In this document: piece by piece, positions 1-11,802 of the stretch
How the letters are laid out: every line of letters starts with the position of its first letter
How positions within the stretch are numbered: position 1 is the stretch's first letter
Source of the DNA: Sternotherus odoratus
Lineage: Eukaryota; Chordata; Testudines; Kinosternidae
Direction of reading: 5' to 3'
Length of the DNA stretch: 64,000 nucleotides
Assembly (NCBI GenBank): GCA_032164245.1
Contig: JAVMKO010000005.1
Coordinates: 47,632,193-47,696,192 of the forward strand
Notes under the pieces: model-generated
Seen by the model: only the letters and a program-made list of their open reading frames with translations
Database searches by the model: none
Told to the model about the DNA's origin: nothing
Position numbers and translations under genes: made by a program

Positions 1-10
1 CAGTGAAATT

Positions 11-39
11 GTAGCGCTAAAGAAGGGTTTTAGCGCTAC
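11..39. repeat. Short perfect inverted repeat
   Basis: A 9-bp stem (11-19 against 31-39) with an 11-base loop; each arm contains the palindrome TAGCGCTA. Nothing around it shows a function. It may be the edge of a repeat that begins outside the window. Confidence 0.5.
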
Positions 40-62
40 AAAGCCCCAGTCTAACCATACCC

Positions 63-407
63 AAAGAGTCCTGTGGCACCTTAAAGACTAACTAAAGTAT
101 TGAAGCATAAGCTTTCGTGGGCTAATACCCACTTCGTCGGATGCAAGCAGTGGAAGTATCCAGGGGCAGGTATAAATAAGTTGGCAAGAACCAGGTTGGA
201 GATAATAAGGTTAGTGTTCTTAAACATAAACCATGAGCAAAAGACCCACCCCCAAGTACGTTCGGCGGTGTCCTTTCCATCTCAGGTTCTTACGTCCAGC
301 AACCCAAAAGGCCCTTTACCGTGCCCGTCCCCGCTCTGTGCCCCACTCACAGTTGCTGTCCTTGGCCAGTGCGCCTCAGAGTTCAGCAGTTCGTCCGCAG
401 AGCTCAC
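63..407. repeat. LTR-plus-nested-repeat fragment duplicated at 31,839-32,183
   Basis: This block matches 31,839-32,183 over 345 bases with only three substitutions seen by eye. It starts inside a dispersed reptilian repeat (the stretch containing AAGCTTTCGTGGGCTAATAC) and runs into the Ty3/gypsy-type LTR described at 31.5 kb. It stops at the assembly gap. Long reading frames here are chance frames in repeat DNA and the run of N. Confidence 0.85.
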
Positions 408-607
408 NNNNNNNNNNNNNNNNNNNNNNNNNNNNNNNNNNNNNNNNNNNNNNNNNNNNNNNNNNNNNNNNNNNNNNNNNNNNNNNNNNNNNNNNNNNNN
501 NNNNNNNNNNNNNNNNNNNNNNNNNNNNNNNNNNNNNNNNNNNNNNNNNNNNNNNNNNNNNNNNNNNNNNNNNNNNNNNNNNNNNNNNNNNNNNNNNNNN
601 NNNNNNN
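408..607. other. Assembly gap (200 N)
   Basis: Two hundred consecutive N bases. The left flank is a young repeat with a near-identical copy 31.8 kb away, and the right flank is unrelated single-copy-looking sequence. Confidence 0.99.
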
Positions 608-1826
608 CATTTCTTAAATACTCCTGCACAGTTTTCCTATCAGGGGAAAACTTCAGTTTCCCTTGCCCTACATTCCTGGCCTGCCCTCACTGCTTTGAGA
701 TTGGCTGTATCCTACTAACTCCTGTGAAGTAGTAGAGACCAACTGCTCTGATGTACTCCAGAGGAGCTTTGTGGCTTGTACCCATGAAGAGTCTGGACTA
801 CTGAAACTGCAATTTAAGTAATCCAATCTTAGCCTGATTATTCAGTGATCTTAGCCTATTTCTTCATCTGCTCTTACAAGAGCTCCGCAAAGAGGGTGCC
901 ACCTTTGGCTCTAATCCCAGCTGAGCTCTTACAGCTCAGCAGCATTAAGACAGCTAGTACTATTGTTGAAAGTCTAGTGGTCATTAACTGCTCAAGAAGT
1001 GTTTGCACGTAGTATGCCACTCCTTTGAGGCAGGGGAGAACTCATTTGGCTGATGGCCTGGAGCGGAAAGGTCACAGCAAGCTGTCCCCAAAGTATTCCT
1101 CATTCTGCAGGAACAGTTGCCCATCCTAGGGCACAGGTTGACCTTCGGAACACTAGGCTGTTGGTAGTCCAAGAAGGGCTGGGAAAGGTTACTGCTACTT
1201 AACAACTGACTCTTCACAATTTCCCCAGGGCTCCCACTAGGCCTGTCAGACTGCCCTGAAAGGCTCGGCTTTAGGGAGCAGTACAATAGCAATCAGAGCA
1301 CTAACTGAAGCAGTGTCCCTTGTAGCAGGAAGGGAGAATTGGAGGAGTCATTCTTTAGTGGAGACGGATCCTGTCAATTAGAGTTTCTGGGGCAGAAAGT
1401 TTTGTTTTTAAAGCCCATAGCAAAGGGAGTCTATGCCCACAAACAAGGGTACAGATGCCCCTGCTTAAATGCCAAAATATATTAACCACCAAGGCAGGCA
1501 TCATTATTCCAGAGGCAGAAGGCTACAGCTAGGTGAAACCTGACAGGGTGATCTGTTCAGGATGCTGACAAGGTAGCAGGTGTTCCACCACTTTCTATAT
1601 AGTTGGTGCTAGTAGTAGCCTTGGTCATGCACCTGAATGGAGACCATTCTAATGAGAATTGAGAGGGAAATTGCTAGGCACCAGGAAGGAGAGAAATTCA
1701 CCTGGTCAGAGGCTACGTGTTGGGATCTCAATTCAGTTGAGCACTAGACCTTGCCTCCCCCACCCCAATAGCAGTAGCCTCCCACCTCATCAGAAAGACC
1801 CAGAGATGGCAGATAAGTCTGAAGTG
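608..1826. other. Non-coding stretch, nothing recognised
   Basis: I see no exon, RNA gene or clear repeat. It lies beyond the poly(A) signal of the minus-strand ZP gene, so it is intergenic or downstream flank. Confidence 0.4.
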
Positions 1827-1832
1827 TTTATT
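1827..1832 (-). terminator. Poly(A) signal of the ZP-domain gene
   Basis: AATAAA on the minus strand, about 36 bases after the TAG stop at 1868-1870. The 3' UTR would be very short, as is usual for zona pellucida genes. Confidence 0.7.
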
Positions 1833-1867
1833 GCAATGTAATTTCAGGCTGCATCTCTTCGTACTCA

Positions 1868-4800
1868 CTACATTGCAGAGACAAATATCATGAACAGGGC
1901 TCCCACAAGTGCCATACCAGCAATAGCTAGCCCCCCTGGGTGCTCCAGCAGTCATGGGCAGTCCTGTTAGAGATGAAGAGTATAACTACACAAGCAAACG
2001 GGCCTGGGAGAACCAAAGCCCCTTTGTTACTTCAATTTAGGCCCCACCCATATTAAGGAAGGCCATAGGCATCATGATTTTAGGTGTAGAGGAGAATTTC
2101 ACACCAAATATTAAGCTAGTGGATATTAAGTCATTTGACACCTCACTCTGTGCTTCCAACCAAGGGAATCTACAAGGGCCTTGAGCCTGTGCTTGTATCT
2201 AATGTTTGGTAGCCGGAACATCTCTGGAAAGTTTGGCCTCCCTCCCTGTGGTGATGGGCCTTTCATTTTCTCAAGTCTAATGTGTTGAGGCAGACATCAG
2301 TATGCTGAATCCTGTTGACTTCTGACTTAGTGGTTCTAAAGCAGGAGACAGGTTTTAGAGTGATAGCTGTGTTAGTCAGGATCAGAAAAGACAACCAGGA
2401 GTCCTTGTGGCAACTTGGAGACTAAAATTTGGGCATAATCTTATGCCAAAATAAATGTGTTAGTCTCAAAGTTAACACAAGGACTTCTTGTTGTTTAAGT
2501 CAGGAGACTACAGTAGATCAGATCCTAGTGTCCAATTTAAGAAGAGACAGGGGTGTCACGTTACAGGAATTATTTGGAATCATATAGATCATTGGAGCAA
2601 CCAGAGTCCTATAGTGGCACCGAATCTTATGTACAGGGGGTCATAATGGGTGTCTACGACCAGGTTATGGATTGCTAATTGTAAATATGGCATTGGTATG
2701 TGTGTATCAATTTGGCAGTTGAAGTTATGAATATTGGCTCTGGACTGTCTGTCTTCCCAAATATTGTGCTGCCAGGGGGACATTCCAGAATACTGGGCGT
2801 CAGGTCTGCTCGGGGCTTGATGGGCCATTAAGAGCAATCAGCGACACAATGGACTCTGGGAGCTTGGAATGCCCCAATCCAGACAAGAAGGCTACAGAGA
2901 ACCTGCAAGGCAGCCTGTGCATAATGGCTTCTGCCTGCAAATAATGAGTCATGCATGGTCATGTGGTCTGCCCATGTGACTCCAGGACTCCATGGGGCTG
3001 GACTTTTCACAGCAGGAACAAAGAGGTGTTTGCAACTGGAAAAAAACTATAAATGAAGCTGCTACAGCCCCTCCATTTTCGTCTTTACCTTCAGCCTGCA
3101 GCCTGTCCTGCTTCCAGCTCTGAATGGCCTTTACTACACAGGTGAACTCTGAACTAAGGTGCTGACCCATCCCTAAAATGGGATGTTTTCTAAAGACTTT
3201 GATTTGAACCTGCAGTTTATTCTACATTTGCTGCAAGCCTGAACCAAGAGAGGTGCCATTACTGCATGTAATTCATTTCTTTTAACCATTCTTAACCCTC
3301 ACCTATACCTTTTTCCTTGTATAATAAACCTTTAGATTTTAGATTCTAAAGGATTGGCAACAGCGTGATTTGTGGGAAGATCTGATTTGTATATTGACCT
3401 GGGTCTGGGGCCTGATTCTTTGGAATTGGGGAGAACCGTTTTCTTTATTTGGGGTATTGGTTTTCATAACCATTGATCCCCAGGACAGGTGGCTGCTGGT
3501 GGTGATACTGGGAAGCTGGAGTGTCTAAGGGAATTGCTTGTGTGACTTGTGGTTAGCCAGTGGGGCGAAACCAAAGTCTTTTCTGTTTGGCTGGTTTGGT
3601 TTGCCTTAGTGTGAAAAACCCCCAGCTTTGGGCTGTAGTTGCCCCTTTGGAAGCAATCTGTCCTGATCTGACACTCACAGTTGGATCCCACCAGGAACAG
3701 CACCGTCACAAGGGGATAATCTACTTTGGCATTAAAGAGGAAAAATGTTTAGAGATTGGGGCCACTATTATTCCTGACCAAAGTAATATGCAACAAGTTG
3801 CTATTTAAAGTGGTTTTGTATCAGAACTAGAGTTCTGTTGGTCTATGCCTGATTTTTTAAATTAAATAAACCTACATCTAAACAGAGCATAAAAGCTAGA
3901 TACTTGATTGCAGTTTTTACTTTGGAGCCCTCCTGATGCTACCATAATCTGAACTGGGGTTGCAGTTGACATTTCAGGAGCCAGAGCCACCTGAGAGTTT
4001 TCACCATCTCTTCCTAGGGTGATGAGAGGTGAATGGGTTAAAGATCAATCCCCCACCTTGGTATTGGTCCAAGACAAGACAACTAGGGATGGAGGTTCTA
4101 GACCCAGATGCTTACAGCTGGCAGTTTGGACAGTGCCAAGCAGTGAGTCGTGCATCTTGGTGCTCATCTGATGTCCCATCCCTACAACTGAGGCAGCTCT
4201 GGCGGGGTTATTTGTAGCTACACCCAAGTGCCCTTATAGAGAGAATCCTAAGGGCTAGGAGTGGTTAGGTTGGTGATACTCACGAAAGCTCTGCACAGCA
4301 TCATTCCTTTCTGTCCCATCCTGGAGAAGAAACACAGGCCCCCTGCTGGTGATGGGGGAAAAGCCAGTCTCTGGGTGATGCTCAAAGCTCCTTCTACCCC
4401 CCCGAGAGACAGGAGGGACATTTTAGATGCAAAACAGCATTGCCCCAGAGTGTCCTGGTAGCCTGTTCCCATTATCCCAGATAAGACTGCCAGACAGTAC
4501 AAGTTAGCATCCCCTGAAGCAAAGATTGCAATGCACAGCCCTAGAGCTGTGACACAAGCTGAAGAGGCCGTGCATTCTTAAGATCAATGCAGCTGCCTAA
4601 AACAGAAGTGACACATTCACACTGCATGGAAGTCACATCTGCTCCCTCAGAGATGTACTAGCCACAATCCCTACCATTTGAAAGGGTGCAGTGTCACCAA
4701 CCCTAAGAGTCCTAAAGTCATACCAGGCTCAAATCACGACTGACCCCAAAATAAAGTTTTGGCAGGTCTGTGCAGCTTCTCCTGCCTAGTGGCAGTGCCT

Positions 4801-6482
4801 TGTGTACAGGCCAATGGCCACCTTCCTCTTGGAAGAGCAGCCTTGCCAGGCATCACCAACCCCCAGTGGTTGGTACAGATCCACCATTGATTACGAGTCC
4901 TGGCAGCAGCCCTTGTCCCCACCTCCAAAAGATTAGAATTGGGATACTTACTGGCTCCAGTAGGGCAGGAGATGGTGCAGGACTCCAGCCTGGAGGGCCA
5001 GCACATGGAGGCACTGCAATGCAGGTATACCTAGAGGAAAGACAGATGTCGGGAATCAGGCTACAAGGGGTTCTCTAAACAGACTAGAGGATGCTGTTGT
5101 ACTTGACTCCCCAAAGCTTCTGGAAACACAGCCAGTAGGTGATCAGCCCCTGGGAGGGAGCCCAGCAGTCTGGCCCCCTGCTATCCCACACTGAGGGAAG
5201 CAGATTCAGTGTCAAGCCAGACAAGCCTGGCTTGTGTTTAGACTGTCAGCCACCCACTCTGGAGAGGAGGGCAGGAAAAAGAACCTAGGGGTTAGAGATA
5301 TAGTGTACATTCCAGTGGGAACGTGAGCAGCTAATGCACTTGGAAGAGCTCCCTGAAAGGCAGATATTGGCAAACAGAGCAGGGGGTTGGAGGAGACTGC
5401 AGGAGAGTTTCTCCCAGACAGGTCACATCTACAGAGCAAAGCAGTAGTCAGAGCTCAGTGGGAGTTAAGAGGTGGAGGCAGCACCACCTACTTCAAATAT
5501 GCGAGACAACCGCACTTAAGTCCAATTTATAAATCAGTCCTTAAGCTAGTTCAGTCTATTTGATACTGCCTGGACTGGTCAGTTTGGTCAAGTCTCCTGC
5601 TACCAGAAAGCATCAAGTGCAGGGGACATTTTCCTCCACATGCTAGTTTAAAGGTCTCAACCTGCAGCCCAATCAGCACAAAGCTGTGGTCCACCTGACA
5701 TCCTCAGAGCCACACAGATGCAGCTCAATGGTAAATCAGTTGAGAACCACTGCTCTAGAATGAGCAGCATCTGACATGGCTTCCCCATCCACTGTGGGAA
5801 GCCTGTTCTGGCATAGCTTTCTTCCTCAGTCAGTAAATACTTCACATCTAGGATGCCTAAAGAGGCCTGAAGCAGGTCAGTCTTCAGCCTGGGAATAAGT
5901 GACTGCCCCAGGTCCCAGTGTGGACCTTAGGTGACCAGTCTCCTAGTTTCTAAATCTACTTTCTAACTCCAAGTTTGTGATCTCCCTGGGCAACCAGCCT
6001 CGAGATAAGGCTTAGGGCAAGTGTATTTCTACATCCAATCAAGGATAAAGATTAAAGGTTTTTCCCCCACCTGGCCTGCCATTTACAAAGAGCAGCAGAG
6101 GCTCCATTTTTGAGCTACTGCTTCCCAGACTCTAAGAAGAGTGTCCCAGTCTAGCTGCAACATCACTTCCTCTCCCTACTCGCCAGCAGCAGAACCCCAG
6201 TTAGCCATTATCTGGTTATGATTCAGCTGAGGTGTTTGACTATTCATGCTGAAGCAAAAAGTGTAGGCCAGAGCTCATGTCCACTCTGAGTAACTCACAA
6301 GAGGCTGGGCTGCTGTTCCAATGGAGTAGAGTACAGCAGCTGATAAGAGCATCAAAGGGCAGTCATACCGGGCCTGTGAGCGCCTGCTGGGAGGCAGACT
6401 CCACGAAGGTGAAGGTGCTGACGATGAAGCGCTGGTAGTAAGATGGAAACTGCAGCCCCAAGGTAGCTCCCACAGGCACCAG
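1868..6482 (-). CDS. Zona pellucida-domain glycoprotein, last four exons
   Basis: Four minus-strand exons with GT-AG borders and matching phases: 6482-6369, 5030-4952, 4370-4284 and 1963-1868. The first two encode the ZP-C half of a ZP domain: a block ending TFTFVESASQQALTGP, then a cysteine-rich stretch (HCSASMCWPS...CTISCP). Such proteins are secreted or membrane-tethered and polymerise into extracellular coats such as the egg envelope. The third exon carries a GPVFLLQDG-type segment. The last gives one hydrophobic transmembrane segment (roughly LAIAGMALVGALFMIFVSAM) and a TAG stop, so the precursor is anchored until cleavage. Upstream exons, including ZP-N and signal peptide, were not found. 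Which ZP class this is (ZP1/ZP4/ZPB/ZPAX type) I cannot say. No lesion is visible. Introns hold only dispersed repeats. Confidence 0.82.
2340..2500. repeat. Dispersed reptilian SINE-like repeat
   Basis: Related to the repeat nested in the LTR at 31.8 kb: shares a GCTGTGTTAGTCAGGAT-like head, the AGTCCTTGTGGCAACTT block and an AAGGACTTCTTG end. It lies in an intron of the ZP gene. Confidence 0.5.
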
Positions 6483-7049
6483 CTGGGTGTGTTGGGTCAG
6501 TTAGCGGCTTGTTTTTTCCAGGCCCTGCTTCTATAGCAAAGCTCAGCGCTTTGAAAGAACAAGCCCTTTACATTAAGGGTCAATGTGACACCAAACCTCT
6601 TGCCCGCATGGTTCCAACCCTAGTGCCCAGACCACATTCACTAGGGGCCCCTGTACACAGACCTTTCTTCACTGCGGAGCACTTTCAGAACCATGGTCAA
6701 ACCCACAAAGGACTCAGCATGGCCATGTGAACACAGCCACTGGGAATGCTCCAGCGAATAGATCTTTACCAGAGTGTTCCCTTGGAAATGTGCGTTTGCA
6801 AGACATTCTTGCAAGCAGCATTTTGCAGAAAGGGATTGCACATGTTTAAAAAAGACTCCAATGAATCAAACCAGGGCAAGCCCTTGGTGGCCCATGGAAG
6901 GTAGCCCTTGGAGAGGAGACCCCAAGGTAAGCACGCAGCCCAAGCAGGGCATGGCCCCGGATTGCTCCTTCGCCACAGTGGGAGCCTTTGGTAGTGTTCT
7001 TGGCAAATTGTTGACAGTGCAAATGTCCATTTCTTCCCCTCGCTAACAG

Positions 7050-7268
7050 GAGGAACAGCCCAGCCAGGAAGAACTGCTCCAGCGGAATCTAGACCCGCTG
7101 GTGAAGGAAAACCAAGAAGGGTGGGAGACAAAGCACATGCTGGGAAGCAACCTCAATGGGAGCTCTCCCCAAAATGGTAACAGCATCTACCCCAGCCTAC
7201 CCAAGTCAGGGTTACCGGGCTCTCAGGTGCCCAAGAACACCCGGCCTCAGTCTAACGTGCAATTCTGA
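7050..7268 (+). CDS. Candidate 3'-terminal coding exon, unknown gene
   Basis: A pyrimidine tract and AG (7048-7049) precede 72 open codons and a TGA at 7266-7268. The peptide begins EEQPSQEELLQRNLDPLVKE and has a Ser/Asn/Pro-rich tail ending PQSNVQF, like the cytoplasmic tail of a membrane or signalling protein. No partner exon on this strand and no poly(A) signal was found. It sits just upstream of the recognised ZP exons and on the opposite strand. It may be a real last exon of an overlapping or neighbouring gene, or chance. Confidence 0.3.
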   Translation, partial: EEQPSQEELLQRNLDPLVKENQEGWETKHMLGSNLNGSSPQNGNSIYPSLPKSGLPGSQVPKNTRPQSNVQF

Positions 7269-7650
7269 CACCCATCAGAATGCTCCCATCCCACCTTGGA
7301 TCTCAGGGTTCTAAGTGGGTCTCAGCTGATTCCCCATTGTTAGACTAGCCACGAAAAAGACAGACCATACCAGAGATGTCTGTCTCAGCTGATGCGGTGC
7401 AGAATCATGGATGTTGTTTTTTATTTGCCAAGTTGTGTAACACCATAGATCTAGAACTCCAGGTTCAAACACCTCTGGACTTCAAAGAAGTGTTCAGACC
7501 TGGATCCAGACTATGCTGCTGTCTCCTATATCTCTAAATGGGCTGAACTTGTCCTGTCACCCTCCCCTCCCCGCAAAGTCTCCCCAAGATATGAACCCCC
7601 CACCCCGCAGAGCTCTGAGGAAAATTTGGATCCATAGTGGATCTTTGCAG

Positions 7651-7697
7651 CTCTCTCTCTCTCTCTCTCTCTCACTCACACACACACACACACACAC
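7651..7697. repeat. Compound (CT)n(CA)n microsatellite
   Basis: A CT run to about 7673 passes directly into a CA run ending at 7697. Confidence 0.95.
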
Positions 7698-7699
7698 GT

Positions 7700-10271
7700 T
7701 ACAGTTGTGGGAGAGGGGAGCAAGTAAACAAAGTGAGATATTGGTGTCTACTTAAGTTGCGAAGAGAAACGTGCTAATTAACCTCAGGCTGGCGACAGCA
7801 ATTCCTGTCCCCAGGGCAGAACAGTCAATGGGCCTCTAGAAAGGTCCACCTGACATTTGGCCAGTGCTGCACCTGCACTGGCTGGTGCCCAGCGAGCTGC
7901 TGGTCGTGCTTTTCTGGCACAGCCATGGCTTCTACATCTCCACCTGCCTGCCCTTGCTGCCGCTGGTGCCACCCTACGCATGCCAAGGAGCCTTGTGGTC
8001 CGCCTGGGCAAATTAAAATGGCCTAGGGCTCCTGAATGCCGCTACCACAGTAACAGCAGCGGTCAGGGGCCTCAGCGCCCTTTTAAATCGCCCAGGACCC
8101 TGAGCAGTTGCCCTCTGTGCTCCCCCCCCCCCCTCACTCCCATCAATGGGCCTGGTTAACCTTGTTGGTCACTTCTACTTTTCCTCGGTCCCAGTCTCTC
8201 TGCACCTCGTGGGGATAGCTGCGCCTTCACCCCCTCACTCAGCAGGCCCAGAGCTGAGCTGAGGAGTCTGGCTGAAGTAAGGCGGAGCTCTGAGGCACAG
8301 GTGGGCATTGAAAGTGGGAGTGGGGGAGGATTTCAGGGGTTGTGGACAGTCAAGCAGGGTCACTGAGGGGCACCTTTAAGCAATTTCTTACCAAAGCTGC
8401 TTTTCCCAGAATCTGACAGCTTCCCCTGCCCCACCTGTTTTTTTCAGACCACTTTAAGCACCAGCTGGAGGAGACCCATGGCTGGGCCACTAGCGTGGTT
8501 TCCAACTCCCCAATTAATGCTGGAATGCTAGTTCCCCAAAATGGCAGATTGGGAAGTTTCAGGGCACTAGCCATCTAGCTGTGAAATGACATTTCCCCTG
8601 GGTTTTCCCATGGAAACAGTTTTGCTTGAAGTTGGGCTGAGAATGGCCATCCAGTGGAAATGTGGCGACGAGAGGACCATTGACAGCCCCATCTCAGTGC
8701 AGTGTGAAAATGCTCCTATTCTGAACATTGTTCACCTGTCTTGAGACTATTCCTTCCCCTTCTCCCCTCCCCACCCCCAGAGTTGATGCCACCAACTATT
8801 GACGCTGGGCCAGATTCTCAACTGGTGTGAAGTGGCAGTGAACTCAATGGGGATACGCTCATTTACACCAATGAAGAATCCAGCTGTTACTACATTCCAG
8901 ATCGTCCATTTCATTATTTTGTATGTTTCTGGTCAGAGCAGGAAACTTGACACCAGCAATTAAATATCTTTGATAAGTAACATTGCAGGAGATTGTTCAA
9001 TGAAATTAGCCAGTATGAGATTTTAGATTTCAGTTATGTTAACTTACATTTTATATAGTAACTTTCATCCCAAAGTTCTCTATAGATTTTTTTACCTATA
9101 TGCACTATAAAGAATTTGCCACTGAAATGCAGCCACCTCTGGGGTGGAAGATAGCAGTTGTTTAGTAGCAGTACTACACAAAAGTTCAGGACAGGAATAA
9201 AGGGGATTTGAAGTATCATAATCACAAATGCACCACAAAGAGTTAAACTGTATTCAACTCAAATGTCCTCTTCAATCTGTGTATAAAAATGGTCTCTGAT
9301 GTAGTTGGGTTTTGATAGACCATGGTGACCCATTCACTGTACGCTGTAATATTTATCACACTCTGAAGTTATTCTTCACTTATTAAAGTGCAAAGGGACC
9401 ATGTCAGGGAATTAGAATGTCCCAGGATGAGAAATGAAATAGAGATCCTCTGTAAACTATAATCACCCAATGATACACGTGCCTCTTTCAAACAGCAACT
9501 CTAATAACAAAAGCAGCATCCGGAATGTTTGAGACCAAGAACACAGAGCCTTGGCAAGCCTACAGAGGTCCAGCCGGAGTTGTGTGTGCACAGCAGCAGA
9601 TCCTACAGATCTGTGTAAATACATGGGCGTGAAGGCTTAATTGTAACAAATTTGGTTCTATTTTTTAAAAGATCTTTTTTGGCTGCCTGTTGTCTCCTGA
9701 GTTCAGGCTCCTGGATTAGTCCCTGAATTGATTTTCCTGTACACAGTTCAAGCACGTGTGGGGCAGCATTTCCTGCCAGAGCTTGTGAGATATCCCAAAC
9801 ACCTAAAGTCAAGCAGTCTACTTTGGGGCTTTGATCTTGCCCCAAAGGGAGTTATGTCATTGACTTCTGTGGGAGCAGGACATGGCCCCAAGCGGGGGAA
9901 ATGGAGGATCCTGAACTCAGCTCTTGGCAGGAACGTGAGGGAGGAACAGAGTTTCCAAGGTCTTGTTCTGTAAAGTTGTTTGTTTCTCATTCTGGGTTTA
10001 TACATTTCTTGTTCTCCTTGTTGTGTGTTTAAATGCTTTTCCGTTCACCTTCCAGGATGGTTTAATTCAGATGCATTAGGATGGGGATTCATTGCAGGGG
10101 AAATTCACCCAGCAGTGTAGGGATGGAGAAGACCTCCCAGTGCAGCGAAACAGCCATGGCTCCACTGCACTGGGGGGTTGGGGAGAGGGACTCTACACTC
10201 ACTCCGTGTTAGAGCTGGCTCCACATCAGTCACCACCGAGTGAGAGGTTGGGGGCAGGATCATGGCATGGC
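7700..10271. other. Intergenic flank left of the provirus
   Basis: No exon with convincing splice sites was seen. 7,850-8,050 is GC-rich and open in several frames but lacks family similarity I can recognise. The remainder is AT-rich or old repeat-like DNA. Confidence 0.35.
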
Positions 10272-10277
10272 CACCGG
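10272..10277. repeat. Left 6-bp target-site duplication of the provirus
   Basis: CACCGG immediately outside the left terminus; the identical CACCGG follows the right terminus at 29009-29014. Six-base duplications are the hallmark of Maverick/Polinton and adintovirus integrase. Confidence 0.95.
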
Positions 10278-10425
10278 AGTAGTATAAGGGCCCTACCATC
10301 AATCAAACCGTAGCCGCGCCCCTAACCACGCCCCCTGGCCCCACCCCATGCCCCCTGTCACCGGAAGTTCCGTCTCGGGGGGGGCGGGTCAAGGCGGCCA
10401 CCTGACCGGAAGCTAGGGGGTCATG

Positions 10426-10610
10426 TGACCCCTCTAAGAACTCCTCCCACCACCCTCTACCAATCAGGAGGGGTTTTGCCCCAATAGGACCGCCTGAGAG
10501 GAGATTTTGACCAATTAGGGTGACCTCCGGGGTGGGGTGACCCATCCGGAAGTGGGTGTGTGATCCGCCTCTAAGAACGCCTCCCAGCACCCTCTGCCAA
10601 TGAGAGCACA
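10426..10610 (+). repeat. Iterated promoter-region unit, left TIR (one full plus partial)
   Basis: One 135-bp unit (10426-10560) followed by the first about 50 bases of another. Each carries CCAATCAG- or CCAATTAG-type boxes and a CTCTAAGAAC block. The right TIR has two full units plus the partial one. Their place just upstream of the TATA-like box suggests enhancer repeats. Confidence 0.8.
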
Positions 10611-10622
10611 CCACCATTACCC

Positions 10623-10630
10623 CATAAATA
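10623..10630 (+). promoter_or_regulatory. TATA-like box of the left TIR gene
   Basis: CATAAATA after CCAATGAG-type sequence, about 85 bases before the coding part of exon 1. The same box is conserved in the right TIR at 28513-28520 on the minus strand. Confidence 0.6.
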
Positions 10631-10713
10631 CCAGCATCGGACAGAGGAGGCCATTGCTTACCCCAGGACACGTGTTTTAGAAATCGTGGAAAGGCAGCTG
10701 AGAGGAAACCCCC

Positions 10714-11776
10714 GTGAGAACTTCGGACTTTGTTCTAGCCCCGAGGGTCTTTGACCGGCCGCAGAGAAAGCGCTACATCAGCGACAGTTCCGAGGAGGAC
10801 CAAAGCCCTTTGGCCCAGCCGTTGATGGACACTCCGGAACCTGACCCTGAAACCCTCATGAGACACCCCGATGAGTGTGACGGCCTCTCATCCACCCCCT
10901 TAGAGATGGAAGGCGATCACGGCTCGGGGGAGTCAGCGGTGGACCAGGTGAACGGAAAAGACGTTGCTTAGATAAATGAATGATTAAGAAGGGCTGGTCA
11001 AGGAGAGAAGGAACCAGGGGGCTTGTATAAATCTAAAAAACAAGCAGTGGGGTGCTTACACAGTTTCTTTTCTGAAAATCTCTTAACAGCTCGACGATGC
11101 CTTTCTAGAGGCCTCGGAGGCCCTGGACAGCGTTGCATTAAGTACCGAAGATGAACCGGGCCCACCTTGTTTTTGCTCAACGCCGATCCAAATTGTTGAG
11201 GAGGACCCAGAGGATGACGGCTATGAGGAGTTTAGGAGGAGGCTTGGCGTGGAACGATCTGAGCCAGTGCCACATCGTGAGCGTAAAAAAGTCATGCGGA
11301 CTATTGTACGGGTTGCTGTTTATGCTGTCCTTGAACACTGCCTTAGGGAAAAGCTTTTCGAAGATTGAGAGGGTTGTGTCATAGATGCGCCAGGCCAACG
11401 GCACCATGACTGTGTGACTTGGACTTCAGAGGATATAAACTGCAAGCTCCGGAGCCTGTGTGATGAGCTGTGTTTGGAAAGCTTATTAAACACTGTTATT
11501 GCCATAGGTTATGCTATGCAGTGTCTGTGCCTAACCCAAGAACATTTAGCACAAGGGGTGACCTTGATAAATGCCGTGCAATTCAGTGGAGACCCTAACC
11601 GTGTTTTAAAGAAAATGACCAAGCTGAAAGATGACTGCTTACAGCGTTATATTGACCGTTTAGTCCGCACAAAAAGTTACAGAACCCTGCTTAAGAAAAA
11701 GACTATTTGTAAGAAATCTAAAAGGATTAAGTTAGAAAATGGTGAGGGGACAAACATGCGATATAAAACTTGGTAG
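10714..11776 (+). pseudogene. Left TIR-borne split gene, decayed
   Basis: Exon 1 (about 10714-10971) lies in the TIR and is 80-90% like the right-end exon 1, with a RKRY basic patch and an acidic/Pro-rich tail (LMDTPEPDPETLMRHP). Exon 2 starts at 11090 after a good acceptor (TCTTAACAG) and runs to the TAG at 11774-11776. Lesions are visible: the start codon is in a region deleted relative to the right copy, the donor GT is AT (10972-10973), the last codon of exon 1 is TAG, and an in-frame TGA at 11366-11368 splits exon 2, probably from TGG. The unbroken product would be about 320 residues. Exon 2 has acidic, then helical and Cys-containing segments and a Lys-rich end. I do not recognise a family. 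By position and expression layout it resembles an early/accessory gene, but that is inference. Confidence 0.7.
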
Positions 11777-11790
11777 CTGTAAATAATAAT

Positions 11791-11802
11791 AATAAAAATA
11801 AA
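11791..11802 (+). terminator. Overlapping poly(A) signals after the left gene
   Basis: Two AATAAA motifs (11791-11796 and 11797-11802) within an AT-rich run about 15 bases after the TAG, followed by GT-rich sequence (GGGTTTTGTGGCTGTTTCTG), as expected of a cleavage site. Confidence 0.65.

Larger units (their letters stand above)
10278..11110 (+). repeat. Left terminal inverted repeat
   Basis: Pairs with 28007-29008 in inverse orientation. It is 833 bp against 1,002 bp on the right. Most of the difference is one 138-bp internal unit and a deletion of about 19 bp over the start codon. It contains GC-rich outer DNA, one full iterated unit plus a partial one, a TATA-like box, the first exon of a split gene, its intron and the start of exon 2. 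The two TIRs part just after CTTTCTAGAG. Confidence 0.92.

Noticed and set aside
100..732. Long frames across 100-732 including the N run
   Set aside because: They exist only because N is read through; the flanks are repeat DNA.
7784..8159. Open frames in GC-rich DNA at 7.8-8.15 kb
   Set aside because: Open on both strands, Ala/Arg-rich, no splice support or similarity; composition effect.
11090..11776. Left TIR gene exon 2 as a Bcl-2-like or other known viral accessory protein
   Set aside because: No BH1/BH2 signatures or other motif could be lined up; left as unknown.
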